Assembly: GCA_020635435.1 (NCBI GenBank)
Contig: JACJZU010000001.1
Coordinates: 1,054,001 to 1,118,000, forward strand
Reading direction: 5' to 3'
DNA: 64,000 nucleotides
From: Flavobacteriales bacterium
Lineage (GTDB): Bacteria > Bacteroidota > Bacteroidia > NS11-12g > UBA9320
In this document: positions 15,926-25,874 of the stretch, one piece after another
Layout: each line of letters starts with the position of its first letter
Position numbering within the stretch: position 1 is the first letter of the stretch
The notes under the pieces: generated by a model
Databases searched by the model: none
What the model was told of the DNA's origin: nothing
The model's input: the letters and a program-made list of their open reading frames with translations, nothing else
Program-made: the position numbers and the translations under genes

Positions 15926-18406
15926 ATGTACTTGAAAAAGATCCTCCATATCCTGCTTTTCAGTTTTTTGATCCAAGCGGCACCCGCGTATGCTCAACAA
16001 GTTCTATACGGTCGTGTGAGCGATACTGAAACCCTTGCCCCCATCGAAGGTGTCGAGATCATCCTGAGTTCAGGTGGAAAGGTACTTGCATCCGCCATTT
16101 CGGATGCCGGGGGTGCTTTCAAATTCAGCAGAAATGAAAGTGGTGATCATCGCCTCTTCGCCCATCATGTGGCCTATTTCAGCGATACGATCGAGGTGTC
16201 GATACCTCGATCGCAGTACATCGACATCCGATTGAGGAACCGCATCGAATTGAAGGACATCGTTACGGTGTTGGGAATCCGGGCAGGTAGGGATGTGCCT
16301 GTAAGTTTCACGAACCTTGACAAGAAGGACGTCACCAAATTGAATTACGGCCAGGATCTGCCCTATATGCTCGATCAAACACCCGGGGTTCTCGTGCATT
16401 CGGATGCCGGAGCCGGAGTTGGCTATACCGGAATGCGGATACGTGGGGTGGATCCGACAAGGATCAATGTGACCATAAATGGTATACCCTTGAATGATGC
16501 CGAGTCGCATGGGGTGTTTTGGGTAGACCTGCCCGATCTGGCATCGAGTGTGAGCAGTATTCAGATACAGAGGGGGGTTGGGACCAGTACAAATGGAGCT
16601 GCGGCTTTTGGTGCCAGCATGAATTTGACAACCGATGCAGTTTCGGAGAAACCCTTCACCCGTGTACAGCTCGGCGCGGGATCTTTTGAAACGAACCGAC
16701 TATCTCTGGAATTCGGTACAGGGATCCTTCACGAACGATGGGGTTTGCAGGGTCGGATCTCCACAGTGAACTCGGCGGGTTTCATCGATCGTGCCCGTTC
16801 CGAATTGCGAAGCATGTTCCTCACCGGATATTACAAGAAAGACCGGTCATCCCTTAAAATGGTCGTATTACAGGGTTTTGAAGAAACATATCAGGCCTGG
16901 TGGGGGGTACCGGAACCCAAATTCAAGGGAAACGATGAGGAGCTCGCACGTTATGCGGAACAACTTGCCATTAGCGGAAGCTATCTGGAGAATTTGATAC
17001 AGAGCGACGATCGCACCTACAACTACTACACCTACGATAATGAGGTGGATCACTACAATCAGGATCATTATCAACTCTTTCATCAGTTCGACTGGAAGAA
17101 AGATCTCAAGTGGCGAAATGCCTTGCACTACACGCGGGGTAAAGGCTATTTTGAGCAGTTCCAGTCCACGGCGAACTGGCTGGATGCAACTGCTTTTTCC
17201 GACTACGGTCGCCCGGATCTCTCAGTAGGTTCAGATACCATTCGGTCAACGGATCTGATCCGTCGTCGCTGGCTCGACAACCATTTCGGTGGTGTTATGA
17301 GCAACCTCAGCTTTAGCGATCGCTTTCAAAGCATGGATGCTGGTATTGCATTTCAGACCTATTTAGGAGGCCATTATGGAGAGGTGATCTGGGCACAATT
17401 TGCCAATGAAATGCTTCCCGGTTATCGCTATTACGAAAATGAGGCCCGAAAGACCGAGGGAAATGCCTTTGTGAAATGGAATCGAAAACTGAGTAGGAGC
17501 CTGAGTATCTATGCCGACATGCAATACCGTCTCATCGACTACCAATTCGAAGGGCAAGATCCGTCGGGTACGCAAATTCCAAGGGATGCCCGATTTCATT
17601 TTGTAAATCCCAAGGGTGGGGTAACCTGGCAATTAACGGATAACCAGTTGTTCTATCTGGCACTTGCCCGATCGAATCGGGAACCTGTGCGGGAGGATTT
17701 TATTAATTCCACAGTGGCCTCGGGTCCCAAACACGAAACTTTGACCGATCTGGAATTGGGAAGCAGGCATCGTTGGCGCAACGGGTATTATGCCATTACG
17801 TTATATGCCATGGAGTATAAGGATCAATTGGTTCTCACCGGAAAGATCAATGATGTGGGAGCCGCCGTACGGGAGAATGTAGCGAATAGTTACCGGCGTG
17901 GACTGGAATTCGAGACGGCATGGAAAATCCATTCCAAATGGAATCTGGCAGCCAATCTGAACAGTTCACTCAACAAGATACAGAGCTATACAGAGTATTT
18001 GGACGATTGGGTAAATGGGGGCCAGATCCGGATCGATCATCGCAACACCGATCTGGCTTTTTCCCCGGGTTATATCGCCGGAGCCGAGATCATTTATAGT
18101 CCGGTCCAGAACCTGGATCTTGCTTTGAACGGGAAAGCCGTGGGCCGACAATATTTGGACAACACCTCGAGTTCAGAACGTCAGTTGGATCCCTTTCGTC
18201 TTGCCAATTGCCGCCTTACCTACAAATACCGAAGAGGCCAGACGAATTGGGAATTGGGCATGCAACTGAATAATTTGTTCAATACCGTTTACGCACCCAA
18301 CGGCTATACGTTTGGTGCCTGGCTGAATGATCAGCGAGCCAGTTTCAACTATGTTTACCCTCAGGCGGGCCGGCATTTCATGCTGAGACTTTCAGGTTCC
18401 ATTTAA
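15926..18406 (+). CDS. TonB-dependent receptor, TPP-riboswitch controlled
   Basis: An 826-residue outer-membrane receptor: signal peptide (MYLKK...PAYAQQ), a carboxypeptidase-D-like regulatory domain (about residues 25-100; LYGRVSDTETLAPIEGVEI), a plug (LPYMLDQTPGVLVHSDAG, MRIRGVDPTRINVTINGIPLND cut by usual spacing) and a C-terminal barrel ending in an aromatic-Arg-Leu strand (RHFMLRLSGSI). The TPP riboswitch directly upstream points to uptake of thiamine or a precursor such as hydroxymethylpyrimidine. That substrate is inferred from the riboswitch, not seen in the protein. Confidence 0.9.
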   Translation: MYLKKILHILLFSFLIQAAPAYAQQVLYGRVSDTETLAPIEGVEIILSSGGKVLASAISDAGGAFKFSRNESGDHRLFAHHVAYFSDTIEVSIPRSQYIDIRLRNRIELKDIVTVLGIRAGRDVPVSFTNLDKKDVTKLNYGQDLPYMLDQTPGVLVHSDAGAGVGYTGMRIRGVDPTRINVTINGIPLNDAESHGVFWVDLPDLASSVSSIQIQRGVGTSTNGAAAFGASMNLTTDAVSEKPFTRVQLGAGSFETNRLSLEFGTGILHERWGLQGRISTVNSAGFIDRARSELRSMFLTGYYKKDRSSLKMVVLQGFEETYQAWWGVPEPKFKGNDEELARYAEQLAISGSYLENLIQSDDRTYNYYTYDNEVDHYNQDHYQLFHQFDWKKDLKWRNALHYTRGKGYFEQFQSTANWLDATAFSDYGRPDLSVGSDTIRSTDLIRRRWLDNHFGGVMSNLSFSDRFQSMDAGIAFQTYLGGHYGEVIWAQFANEMLPGYRYYENEARKTEGNAFVKWNRKLSRSLSIYADMQYRLIDYQFEGQDPSGTQIPRDARFHFVNPKGGVTWQLTDNQLFYLALARSNREPVREDFINSTVASGPKHETLTDLELGSRHRWRNGYYAITLYAMEYKDQLVLTGKINDVGAAVRENVANSYRRGLEFETAWKIHSKWNLAANLNSSLNKIQSYTEYLDDWVNGGQIRIDHRNTDLAFSPGYIAGAEIIYSPVQNLDLALNGKAVGRQYLDNTSSSERQLDPFRLANCRLTYKYRRGQTNWELGMQLNNLFNTVYAPNGYTFGAWLNDQRASFNYVYPQAGRHFMLRLSGSI

Positions 18407-18414
18407 GATGTGTT

Positions 18415-20244
18415 CTAATCACGGATACATCTGCACGGATAAGATGTAAAGGCATCCTCGGTAGGACCTGTTCCCTGAATTCCCATGCTGAAAGAACTGC
18501 GAGAAAAGAACAGATTGTATGAATCTGCACCACCTGAGCGGATCTCACCGGTGGAAGTCCACAGATAGGTAGAAGGACTTTTGTTCGGAAAAAATTTGAA
18601 CGTTTTTGTTTGGGGGTCGAGCAAGGCAGCTTCTGTAGGAATAAGATTGAAACCAAATTCGTCGGTGGCATTCGGAGGTGCCGGCCATTCCTTCGAACGC
18701 AATTTGAGGACGGCATTGTTCGTACTGCCACAGAAGTCCATCAACGCTCTGTACTCTGCATTGCTGGGCACATGCCACCCCTTGGGACACAGGCCCTGAA
18801 CATGCCCGCTGCTGCTGTCGTTGGTCACTTGATAATTGAGTAATTCGAAAGGAGAGTAGAGTCTTCCTTCCTTTTTACAATAGGCCGGATCGTTATCGAA
18901 ACAGACACCCCCTCCACCTGCAAAACGGAGGTTCTCCGCCATCCAGACCTGTTTACCGATACAAACCACCTTGTATCGCTCCCCATCGCGCGGATCGATG
19001 AATAACGTATCGCAATGATCATAGCTGTAGGTTTTCTCGTAAAACTGCTTGCAGTAAAGCAGTTTTGTCGAGTCCAGTACGAAAGGTTCGCTGATCGTTA
19101 ATCGCTTGGCCCGAACCGATACCTTTTGATCGGAATAGGGTTTTTGAATGGTATAGGCGTATGGACTTCCATCCTCCTTCAGATGCGCATTACCGGTGCT
19201 ATCCAGATCTTCCGTCAAGCCTTTGATCAGGATCAACTCCATGTCCTTGCAGAATTCATTATCCACTTTGGTTGACCTGTTGTTATCGAAGGCATAGCCG
19301 TAATAGGTTGCCAGTCCTTTCGATTTCCATGCCGCTGCCATGTTTTCTTTATCCGTACCTAAAGCCGTGAAGCCGCTGTAGCAGTGGTTCCCAAACAATA
19401 CTGCATCGCTCAGGTCGATATTCAATTGCCTGATGTACTTATCTGTTACGAGGATGGAGAAGCGGAATCTCACTGCATGATCGCCGTCGTATGTGATATG
19501 TAGCTCCAGTTCGATCTCTCCGTTGGCAATTTTCTCCTCGGGAACACTGTGAATATTGAAAACTTCCTGAATGACCTCATCGGGGAACCAGAGATCGTCC
19601 GTTTTGAAATTCTTCTCCAGATACATGAGATTGAATCCATGGGTTTCACCATGAACGTCGAGGATGGTCAATCCATATTCACCCAGTTTATTGAGATCTG
19701 ATAAGGATACCCGATCGGTTTTAACTTCAACCTCCATGGGGTCTACCCCCTTTTGAAAAGCTGACTTGAGATCCTCAATGGTGGACGAGTAATACCCGAA
19801 TTCGTTGGGATAGGGCATTAGGATAAGCACTTTGCGGTTTTTGATCTTATCGCCACTTGCCGCTTTGCCCAACGATTGTAGATGCCCATTCGCTGCTGAG
19901 CCTCTGAATTGGTGCTCTCCGTTTTTGTTTATGGGAATCAGGGTGATGCCCGAATGTAACCCATTCGCAAAGTCGATCTCGATCCGATTGAGGTCGCGGT
20001 ACCATGCCTCTGAAACGGAGCTTTGACTTCCCAGCCACTCACCAAGGGCATTTAGGGCAGAAAGCGTGTCGCCCGAAGCAAGTTCGGTTTCATAGATCTG
20101 CACAGCCTGCCTCATGATCTCAATATTTTCCCTGACCTTATCCCGCACTCCGGAATTTTGATCCTCCGGTTCCGATTTATCCTTGCACGCGTGGAAAGCG
20201 AAGAAGGAGATAAAAAGCACCGATACGAAGCGTCGAATTTTCAT
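18415..20244 (-). CDS. Lipoprotein with peptidase-like region and C-terminal FISUMP domain
   Basis: About 609 residues. The start at 20244 gives a lipoprotein signal with Cys20 (FAFHAC). The C-terminal ~190 residues are a Fib_succ_major (FISUMP) domain: GKQVWMAENLRF, then LCPKGWHVPSNAEYRALM, then YLWTSTG and CRCIRD. The middle region holds LDVHGETHGF and LFGNHCYSG, an order of His then Cys with small residues around them as in caspase/C25-type peptidases. This is a suggestion only. It converges on the riboswitch-controlled receptor gene (8-bp gap) and has no clear operon partner. Confidence 0.7.
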   Translation of the reverse strand: MKIRRFVSVLFISFFAFHACKDKSEPEDQNSGVRDKVRENIEIMRQAVQIYETELASGDTLSALNALGEWLGSQSSVSEAWYRDLNRIEIDFANGLHSGITLIPINKNGEHQFRGSAANGHLQSLGKAASGDKIKNRKVLILMPYPNEFGYYSSTIEDLKSAFQKGVDPMEVEVKTDRVSLSDLNKLGEYGLTILDVHGETHGFNLMYLEKNFKTDDLWFPDEVIQEVFNIHSVPEEKIANGEIELELHITYDGDHAVRFRFSILVTDKYIRQLNIDLSDAVLFGNHCYSGFTALGTDKENMAAAWKSKGLATYYGYAFDNNRSTKVDNEFCKDMELILIKGLTEDLDSTGNAHLKEDGSPYAYTIQKPYSDQKVSVRAKRLTISEPFVLDSTKLLYCKQFYEKTYSYDHCDTLFIDPRDGERYKVVCIGKQVWMAENLRFAGGGGVCFDNDPAYCKKEGRLYSPFELLNYQVTNDSSSGHVQGLCPKGWHVPSNAEYRALMDFCGSTNNAVLKLRSKEWPAPPNATDEFGFNLIPTEAALLDPQTKTFKFFPNKSPSTYLWTSTGEIRSGGADSYNLFFSRSSFSMGIQGTGPTEDAFTSYPCRCIRD

Positions 20245-20432
20245 GACTTCACAATTTACAGAACACGCATTTATGCTGAATTCAACCATCAGGTTCGGTT
20301 TGAATTCGGCCTAGCCCAACGTTCAATGCAACACGCCAAAGCCATTTGGCTAACTATGGGCTAACCAAATGTACGAATAATGGATGGGAATCAGAAGATC
20401 AGACGGATTCGCAGGATGGTTTACTGCGGATT

Positions 20433-21149
20433 TCAGTGGGTATCTGCGTAATTGAAAACCTTCTTCAGTATTGCAGAGGTTCGCTCTTCCGGGTTTTTTC
20501 GGATCAGACTTTCCTCCTCGCGGATCCTCGAGAACAGAGCCGTCATAGCTTTTTCGGTCACATAGGCATTCAGATCTACAGCGATCTTCTTTTGGACAAG
20601 GGGTATGGAATTGTACTTTGTGGCGAATTCTGTCCAGTGTTTGGTTGCACCAACCTGATCCAGGGATTGCTGAATGATCGGTTTGAAATTTGTCCGCAAT
20701 TCATTGCTTGTTGCGCGCACCAGATAATCGGTAGCGGCGCCATCCTGACCGGTTACGATCTCAATGGCATCTGTGATCGTCATTTGACGGATCGCCGATA
20801 CAAACACTTTGCCGGCTTGTGAAGTGGCATTTTCCGCACCCCGGTTCATCGCTTCGATCGCATTATCGGCCAAAGAGCCAAGTCCCATATCGCGAAGTGT
20901 TTTCTCCGCCTTTTGAGCCTCCTCCGGTATGAGGATCTTATACAGTTCGTTCTTCAGGAAACCGTCCTTTTGACCCAGGAGGGACGTGCCCCGATCCACA
21001 CCTTTTTCCAGTGCGGCCTTCAGGCCGGAAACTGCTTCGGTTTCCGTTATTCCGGTGGACATGCCTCCGCTTTGTTCCATCACCTGCAAGAGGCTGTCAC
21101 ATGAACTGAGCAACACAGTGATTGATAGGATCGTGAATAGGCGTTTCAT
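20433..21149 (-). CDS. DUF4197 family lipoprotein
   Basis: A 238-residue protein with a lipoprotein signal (LLSSC, Cys17) and the DUF4197 domain over the rest: AVSGLKAALEKGVDRG, then LRDMGLGSLADNAIEAMNRGAE and AFVS-like VFVSAIRQMTITDAIEIVTG, typical of the family. It is expected in the periplasm and its function is unknown. The gene ends where the GH3 fusion gene's downstream region starts (stop of GH3 at 21160 lies 10 bp upstream), so the two may be cotranscribed. The 188 bp after its stop contain nothing I can assign. Confidence 0.85.
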   Translation of the reverse strand: MKRLFTILSITVLLSSCDSLLQVMEQSGGMSTGITETEAVSGLKAALEKGVDRGTSLLGQKDGFLKNELYKILIPEEAQKAEKTLRDMGLGSLADNAIEAMNRGAENATSQAGKVFVSAIRQMTITDAIEIVTGQDGAATDYLVRATSNELRTNFKPIIQQSLDQVGATKHWTEFATKYNSIPLVQKKIAVDLNAYVTEKAMTALFSRIREEESLIRKNPEERTSAILKKVFNYADTH

Positions 21150-21159
21150 AGGCTGCAGA

Positions 21160-24075
21160 TCAATTGTTTTTTGCGAGGTTCTCGTTTTTCATGGATTCGT
21201 AGATCACATTCATGATCTCTGTGCGCACACCATCGCGAACCAGCAGTTTGTTGTTAGCGGTGGGGTGTACACGGTTCGAAAGAAACACGTAGATAAGCCC
21301 GTACTGCGGATCGGCCCAAACCTGTGTGCCGGTGAAGCCGCTGTGCCCGAAGGTTTTACCGGAAGCGTAGGACGAAGCCGGATTGATCTTCCTTTTATCG
21401 GGTTCCGGTTTATCGAAGCCAAGCCCTCTTCGGGAGCCCCGTTCCTGATAGGCTGTGAACAGACTGATCGTTTCGGGTTTCAGAAAGCGGTAACCGTTGT
21501 ATAGTCCTCCATTTAGCAGCATTTGCATAAGTGCGGCAAGGTCGGAGGCATTGGAGAACAGACCGGCATGACCGCTCACTCCACCCAACATGGCTGCCGA
21601 GGGGTCATGGACATAACCGTGTATCACACCTTTTCGGAAATCCGCATCGCGTTCTGTTGGTACGATCTGGTCTTTACCGAATTTTTCCAGAGGCTTGAAG
21701 GTGAGATACCTCAATCCCATGGGTTGATAGAAAACACTATCGAGATATCGATCGAATGGAGTGCCTGTGATCTCCTCGATCAAGAAGCGCATCAGGATCA
21801 TACCGAGGTCGCTGTAGCGGTATTCACCCTCGTTTTTTAGTTCAGAGGAATAGATACTCCCGAAAATCACTTCCTGATATTCCTTGCACATATAGAGGTT
21901 GTCGTCAACCTTGATGCAGAACCGATCATCGGGCACTTTGGAGTAGATCGTATCATAGGCTACCGGGTCGGAAACACTGGCTTTATAGAAAGGGATCCAA
22001 TCCTTCAATCCGGCCGAGTGGGTGAGTACCTCACGCACGGTAACGTGCTTTTTGTTAGTGGTATCCAGATCCTTGAGATATTTGCTCAGCCGATCGTCTA
22101 GTTTTAACCGGCCTTCTTCAACAAGTTTCATGGTGGCAATGGTAGTGGCAGCGATCTTGGTGATCGAGGCCAGGTCGTACAGATCCGATGTTTCGACTTT
22201 TTCCTTGTTGTCGTAGGTATGGTATCCATACCCCTTGTTCCAGATTATTTTGCCATAGCGGGCAACCAATACCTGGCATCCGGGTGTTGCGCCATGCGCT
22301 ATGGCCTTGTTGGCGATGTTGTCGATGTCTTTGAGAATTTCGGTGTTCATCCCAACTTCCTCCGGGATCGCAACCTGTAAAATGGGTAAAGCGGGTATGT
22401 CCTCACCTTCGCCTACCTTGTAGGTTCCGACACTCACGCTCAAACGTCCATTCACGGGCAGCGCGCCGAATAAGGCCTGTGCCGCTTTTTGCTGATGGAT
22501 GTCGCCATCTTCAAAGCCGAGCACCAGCGTGTGCAGATCCGGAAAATACTTGAGATTGTAGGGGTTTCCGAAATCGACGAAAATGCATGGATAAGAGGAT
22601 GTTACTTTCTTTACAAGGGCTATGTCAGTTGCCGACAATCCGTAATTTCCCGAAGGGAATTTGCTGGTTCCGTGCAGCGATGCGATCACAAGATCGTAAT
22701 CCGAGAGCAGTTTGAAGACCCTCGATTGCTCGGTGGCTTGTGTGTTCGATCCTAAGGTAAAATGGTCGGCATCCGCATAATGATTCACCGTTTCCTGGAA
22801 TACCGTAAGCTTCTCACTCCCAATGGCAAGGGTTGCGATCTTCACGGGTTCGGTAACGTCAATTGGCAGGTACTGCCTGCGGTTTCGAACGGCACACAGC
22901 TGTTTTTCAATAAGGGTGTTGAGCAGGTAGGCGGAGTATCCGTTATTCAGATCCTCGAGTAAGCCATATTCTTTAACAGGTTCATACTTGTTCAGCCCAG
23001 CCCAATACTTGGCGAGAAGGACCTTCTTCACTTTCTCATCCACATATTCCTGTTTCAAACGGCCTGATTTGATGGCCTCTTTGATCATTTGGATAGCTTT
23101 GGCCACATTTTCCGGGCCGAGAAGGATATCGTTACCGGCCTCGAGCGCTTTAACCTCCAGTTCTCCGGGCTGGTGGAACTTGGCCACGCCTTGCATGTTC
23201 AGTGCGTCGGTAAATGCCAATCCATTGAATTTCAATTCCTTGCGCAGTATGCCATTGATCGCTTTCTCTGAAATGGAAATGGCTGCATTCTTTTGGTTAT
23301 CGATGGATGGAATGTAGAGGTGGGCTGTCATTACACTCAATACACCACTATCGATAAGTGCCCGAAACGGATACATTTCAAGTGTGTCAAGCCGTTTGCG
23401 GTTGTGATTGATCACGGGCAGATCCTTGTGGGAGTCTACGTCCGTATCACCATGTCCGGGGAAGTGTTTGGCACAGGCTATGACCTGTTCGTCCTGCATG
23501 CCTTTTGAATAGGCCCATCCCTTTGCCGCCACATTGTATTTGTCTTCTCCGAACGACCGGTAATTGATCACGGGGTTATTCGGGTTATTGTTGATATCGA
23601 TTACCGGAGCGAAATTCACGTGTATACCCATTCGGCGGCAATCGCGCCCGATCTGCCGGCCCATCTGATAGATGATCTCGTTATCCTGAATACTTCCGAG
23701 ACCCATTTGATAGGGATAGCTTACCGTATTCTTAAGCCTCATGGCCAGGCCCCATTCGCCGTCAATAGCCACCAGCATGGGTATTTTGGAAAGACTTTGA
23801 AGCTCGTTGGTGAGTTTTACCTCTTCGAGCGGATCTCCCTTGAAGAAGATCACCCCGCCAACCTGATGTGTACGAACAGTTACACGAACTTGGTTGAGAT
23901 GCTGTACACCGTAAGAGGGTCGAACCTCGATCATCATCAGCTGAGCGATGCGTTCATCGGGTGTCATGGAAGCGAATTTTTGATCGACCCAGGAGTTCGG
24001 AGGGCCGAACAACGGGGGAGCGGGACTCCGCAGAGCGATCCCGATCAAAATGGCGATGCTGAATATGCGCTTCAT
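21160..24075 (-). CDS. GH3 beta-N-acetylhexosaminidase fused to a serine beta-lactamase-like domain
   Basis: A 971-residue exported protein. After a signal peptide, residues ~30-370 are a GH3 NagZ-type domain with the diagnostic KHFPGHGDTDVDSH (catalytic His and Asp) and GLAFTDALNMQG (nucleophile Asp). A GH3 C-terminal sandwich follows. The last ~380 residues are a penicillin-binding-protein/beta-lactamase-like domain with DLASITKIAAT (SxxK), a YRYSDLG (YxN-like) and HSGFTGT (HxG) motif. It would act on muropeptides in the periplasm. The fusion is known in Bacteroidota. It fits the peptidoglycan-recycling enzyme AnmK at 12.4-13.5 kb. Confidence 0.92.
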   Translation of the reverse strand: MKRIFSIAILIGIALRSPAPPLFGPPNSWVDQKFASMTPDERIAQLMMIEVRPSYGVQHLNQVRVTVRTHQVGGVIFFKGDPLEEVKLTNELQSLSKIPMLVAIDGEWGLAMRLKNTVSYPYQMGLGSIQDNEIIYQMGRQIGRDCRRMGIHVNFAPVIDINNNPNNPVINYRSFGEDKYNVAAKGWAYSKGMQDEQVIACAKHFPGHGDTDVDSHKDLPVINHNRKRLDTLEMYPFRALIDSGVLSVMTAHLYIPSIDNQKNAAISISEKAINGILRKELKFNGLAFTDALNMQGVAKFHQPGELEVKALEAGNDILLGPENVAKAIQMIKEAIKSGRLKQEYVDEKVKKVLLAKYWAGLNKYEPVKEYGLLEDLNNGYSAYLLNTLIEKQLCAVRNRRQYLPIDVTEPVKIATLAIGSEKLTVFQETVNHYADADHFTLGSNTQATEQSRVFKLLSDYDLVIASLHGTSKFPSGNYGLSATDIALVKKVTSSYPCIFVDFGNPYNLKYFPDLHTLVLGFEDGDIHQQKAAQALFGALPVNGRLSVSVGTYKVGEGEDIPALPILQVAIPEEVGMNTEILKDIDNIANKAIAHGATPGCQVLVARYGKIIWNKGYGYHTYDNKEKVETSDLYDLASITKIAATTIATMKLVEEGRLKLDDRLSKYLKDLDTTNKKHVTVREVLTHSAGLKDWIPFYKASVSDPVAYDTIYSKVPDDRFCIKVDDNLYMCKEYQEVIFGSIYSSELKNEGEYRYSDLGMILMRFLIEEITGTPFDRYLDSVFYQPMGLRYLTFKPLEKFGKDQIVPTERDADFRKGVIHGYVHDPSAAMLGGVSGHAGLFSNASDLAALMQMLLNGGLYNGYRFLKPETISLFTAYQERGSRRGLGFDKPEPDKRKINPASSYASGKTFGHSGFTGTQVWADPQYGLIYVFLSNRVHPTANNKLLVRDGVRTEIMNVIYESMKNENLAKNN

Positions 24076-24265
24076 AAAATGTACCCGGATTGTACAGGTA
24101 GGTCAAAAACTATTCCTGCAATGTTAGGAGTTAGCGGGCGGTCCCCTTTCTAAACTTTTCAACGCAAATACCGTTGAATGTTGTACGATTGGACAAGGTT
24201 TAAACTCAATGAGGATCGAATTGCACCATTGTCTGTATTTTGCCAACTCAAATTGAGCGGAGGTT

Positions 24266-24685
24266 ATGATCGGGAATAATTGGATGAGGGCTTTTCAGGA
24301 GTCCCGAAATAAGGCACGCGAGATCCTGAACGATTCGCAAAAGATGCAGGATCTTGCCGAGCGATCCATGAAACTTTTACAGGCTCAACAGGATCGCCTA
24401 GCTGAAGCAGGAATGGAATTCAAAACTCTGAATCGCATGTTACTGGCCTATGTGCGGGGTGAGTATAAGGCGTATTCGCTCAAAACGATACTTTCCGTTC
24501 TGGGAGCCTTGCTCTATTTTGTGAATCCGTTGGATCTGATACCCGATTTCATTGTAGGATTGGGCTTTGTGGACGATCTGTCCGTGCTGGCCTTTGTGGT
24601 GAAACAGATCGGCACCGATCTGGAGCGGTTTCGGGAATGGGAGGAGGCTCAAACACAGGATGATATAGAAATAGCTGGTATTTGA
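24266..24685 (+). CDS. DUF1232 (YkvA-like) protein
   Basis: A 139-residue protein. After a helical, charged N-terminal half comes the DUF1232 segment: YFVNPLDLIPDFIVGLGFVDDLSVLAFVV, with the hallmark NPxDLIPDxI and a short membrane-associated helix pair. Function is unknown. The stop is 1 bp before the start of exonuclease III, so the two are cotranscribed. Confidence 0.85.
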   Translation: MIGNNWMRAFQESRNKAREILNDSQKMQDLAERSMKLLQAQQDRLAEAGMEFKTLNRMLLAYVRGEYKAYSLKTILSVLGALLYFVNPLDLIPDFIVGLGFVDDLSVLAFVVKQIGTDLERFREWEEAQTQDDIEIAGI

Positions 24686-24686
24686 A

Positions 24687-25451
24687 ATGAAGATATTGAC
24701 CTACAATGTGAATGGCATACGAGCCGCATTGAACAAAGAACTGCTTGAATTCCTCCAAAGAGAAGATGCCGATGTGGTGTGCTTTCAGGAGATCAAGGCG
24801 AATCCGGATCAGTTTGATGAAGGTGTTTTCAAGGAACTCGGATACCATTGTTATTGGTTTCCTGCAGAAAAAAAAGGGTATTCAGGGGTGGCCATACTGA
24901 GTAAAATGGAGCCAAAGCACGTAGAAACAGGCTGTGGGCATGAGGTTTTCGATCATGAGGGAAGGGTGATCCGGGCTGATTTCGAAGGGATCTCCGTAAT
25001 GAGTGTTTACTTCCCATCGGGTTCCAGCGGCGATCACCGTCAGGATGTGAAATACGAGTTCCTCAATTTCTTCTACGACTATGTCCATCGCCTGCGGCAA
25101 TCGCTGAATAAACTCTGTATTTGTGGGGATTACAATATTTGCCATCGCGAGATCGACATTCACGACCCTGTGAGTAACAAGAACTCCTCAGGTTTTCTTC
25201 CTGAGGAGCGTGAATGGATGAACAAATTCTTCGACAGCGGATTCGTTGACACCTTCCGGGTTTTGCACCCGGAACCGGACAACTACACCTGGTGGAGTTT
25301 CAGGGCGAATGCACGTGCGCGGAACAAGGGCTGGCGGATCGACTACATCAGCATAAGTGATGTCCTGGCGGACAGCCTTGTTGAAAGCAGGATCTTACCG
25401 GACGACAAGCAGTCGGACCATTGCGCCAGTTACGCGATACTGGATATTTGA
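24687..25451 (+). CDS. xth: Exodeoxyribonuclease III (AP endonuclease)
   Basis: A 254-residue ExoIII-family DNA-repair nuclease. Conserved motifs: YNVNGIRAA at the start, QEIKA (metal-binding Glu), GYSGVAILSK, the active-site region VYFPSGSSGDHR, CGDYNICHREIDIH, and the C-terminal SDHCASYAIL (catalytic Asp-His). It cleaves at abasic sites and trims 3' ends. It is coupled with the upstream DUF1232 gene and converges with a hypothetical gene (7-bp gap). Confidence 0.95.
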   Translation: MKILTYNVNGIRAALNKELLEFLQREDADVVCFQEIKANPDQFDEGVFKELGYHCYWFPAEKKGYSGVAILSKMEPKHVETGCGHEVFDHEGRVIRADFEGISVMSVYFPSGSSGDHRQDVKYEFLNFFYDYVHRLRQSLNKLCICGDYNICHREIDIHDPVSNKNSSGFLPEEREWMNKFFDSGFVDTFRVLHPEPDNYTWWSFRANARARNKGWRIDYISISDVLADSLVESRILPDDKQSDHCASYAILDI

Positions 25452-25458
25452 ATTCCGT

Positions 25459-25839
25459 TTATTGCAGAAGTTCCTGAATATCTTCCCTCAAACAACTTTT
25501 CCAGAAGGGCCGGATGGCGCTCTGCCAGAACTTCTTTCCGGCGATGCTCATATCTTTAAGGATTGACTTCAGCTCGAGAACCAGATAGCCATGGATGCGT
25601 TCGTGGATGAAGAACGGTTTGTAATTCCACCAACCGGGATAGTTTTCCTTGAAGAAGTTCCAGGCTTCGTTCCACTGGTCGAACACGGGTAGTTTCAGTT
25701 CCAGGTAATCATACATCTGTTCGGAGGTGTCAATCACGTAAACGTAGGTACCTTTACTGTTCATCACCCGTGAAATGGAAACAGAACTTTCGGAATTTCC
25801 GGCTTCAAAGAATCGTTGCTTATATATTTGATTGCTCAT
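25459..25839 (-). CDS. Hypothetical protein, soluble, aromatic-rich
   Basis: A 126-residue protein without signal peptide or membrane helix. It is rich in Trp, Tyr and Phe (for example the FFKENYPGWWNYKPFF stretch) and contains no motif I recognise. It is divergent from the WYL regulator across a 70-bp region with an inverted repeat, so it could be that regulator's target. The gene is convergent with exonuclease III. Confidence 0.55.
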   Translation of the reverse strand: MSNQIYKQRFFEAGNSESSVSISRVMNSKGTYVYVIDTSEQMYDYLELKLPVFDQWNEAWNFFKENYPGWWNYKPFFIHERIHGYLVLELKSILKDMSIAGKKFWQSAIRPFWKSCLREDIQELLQ

Positions 25840-25874
25840 AACTGTTAAACTTTAATTCAAAGCACGGAACCCGA

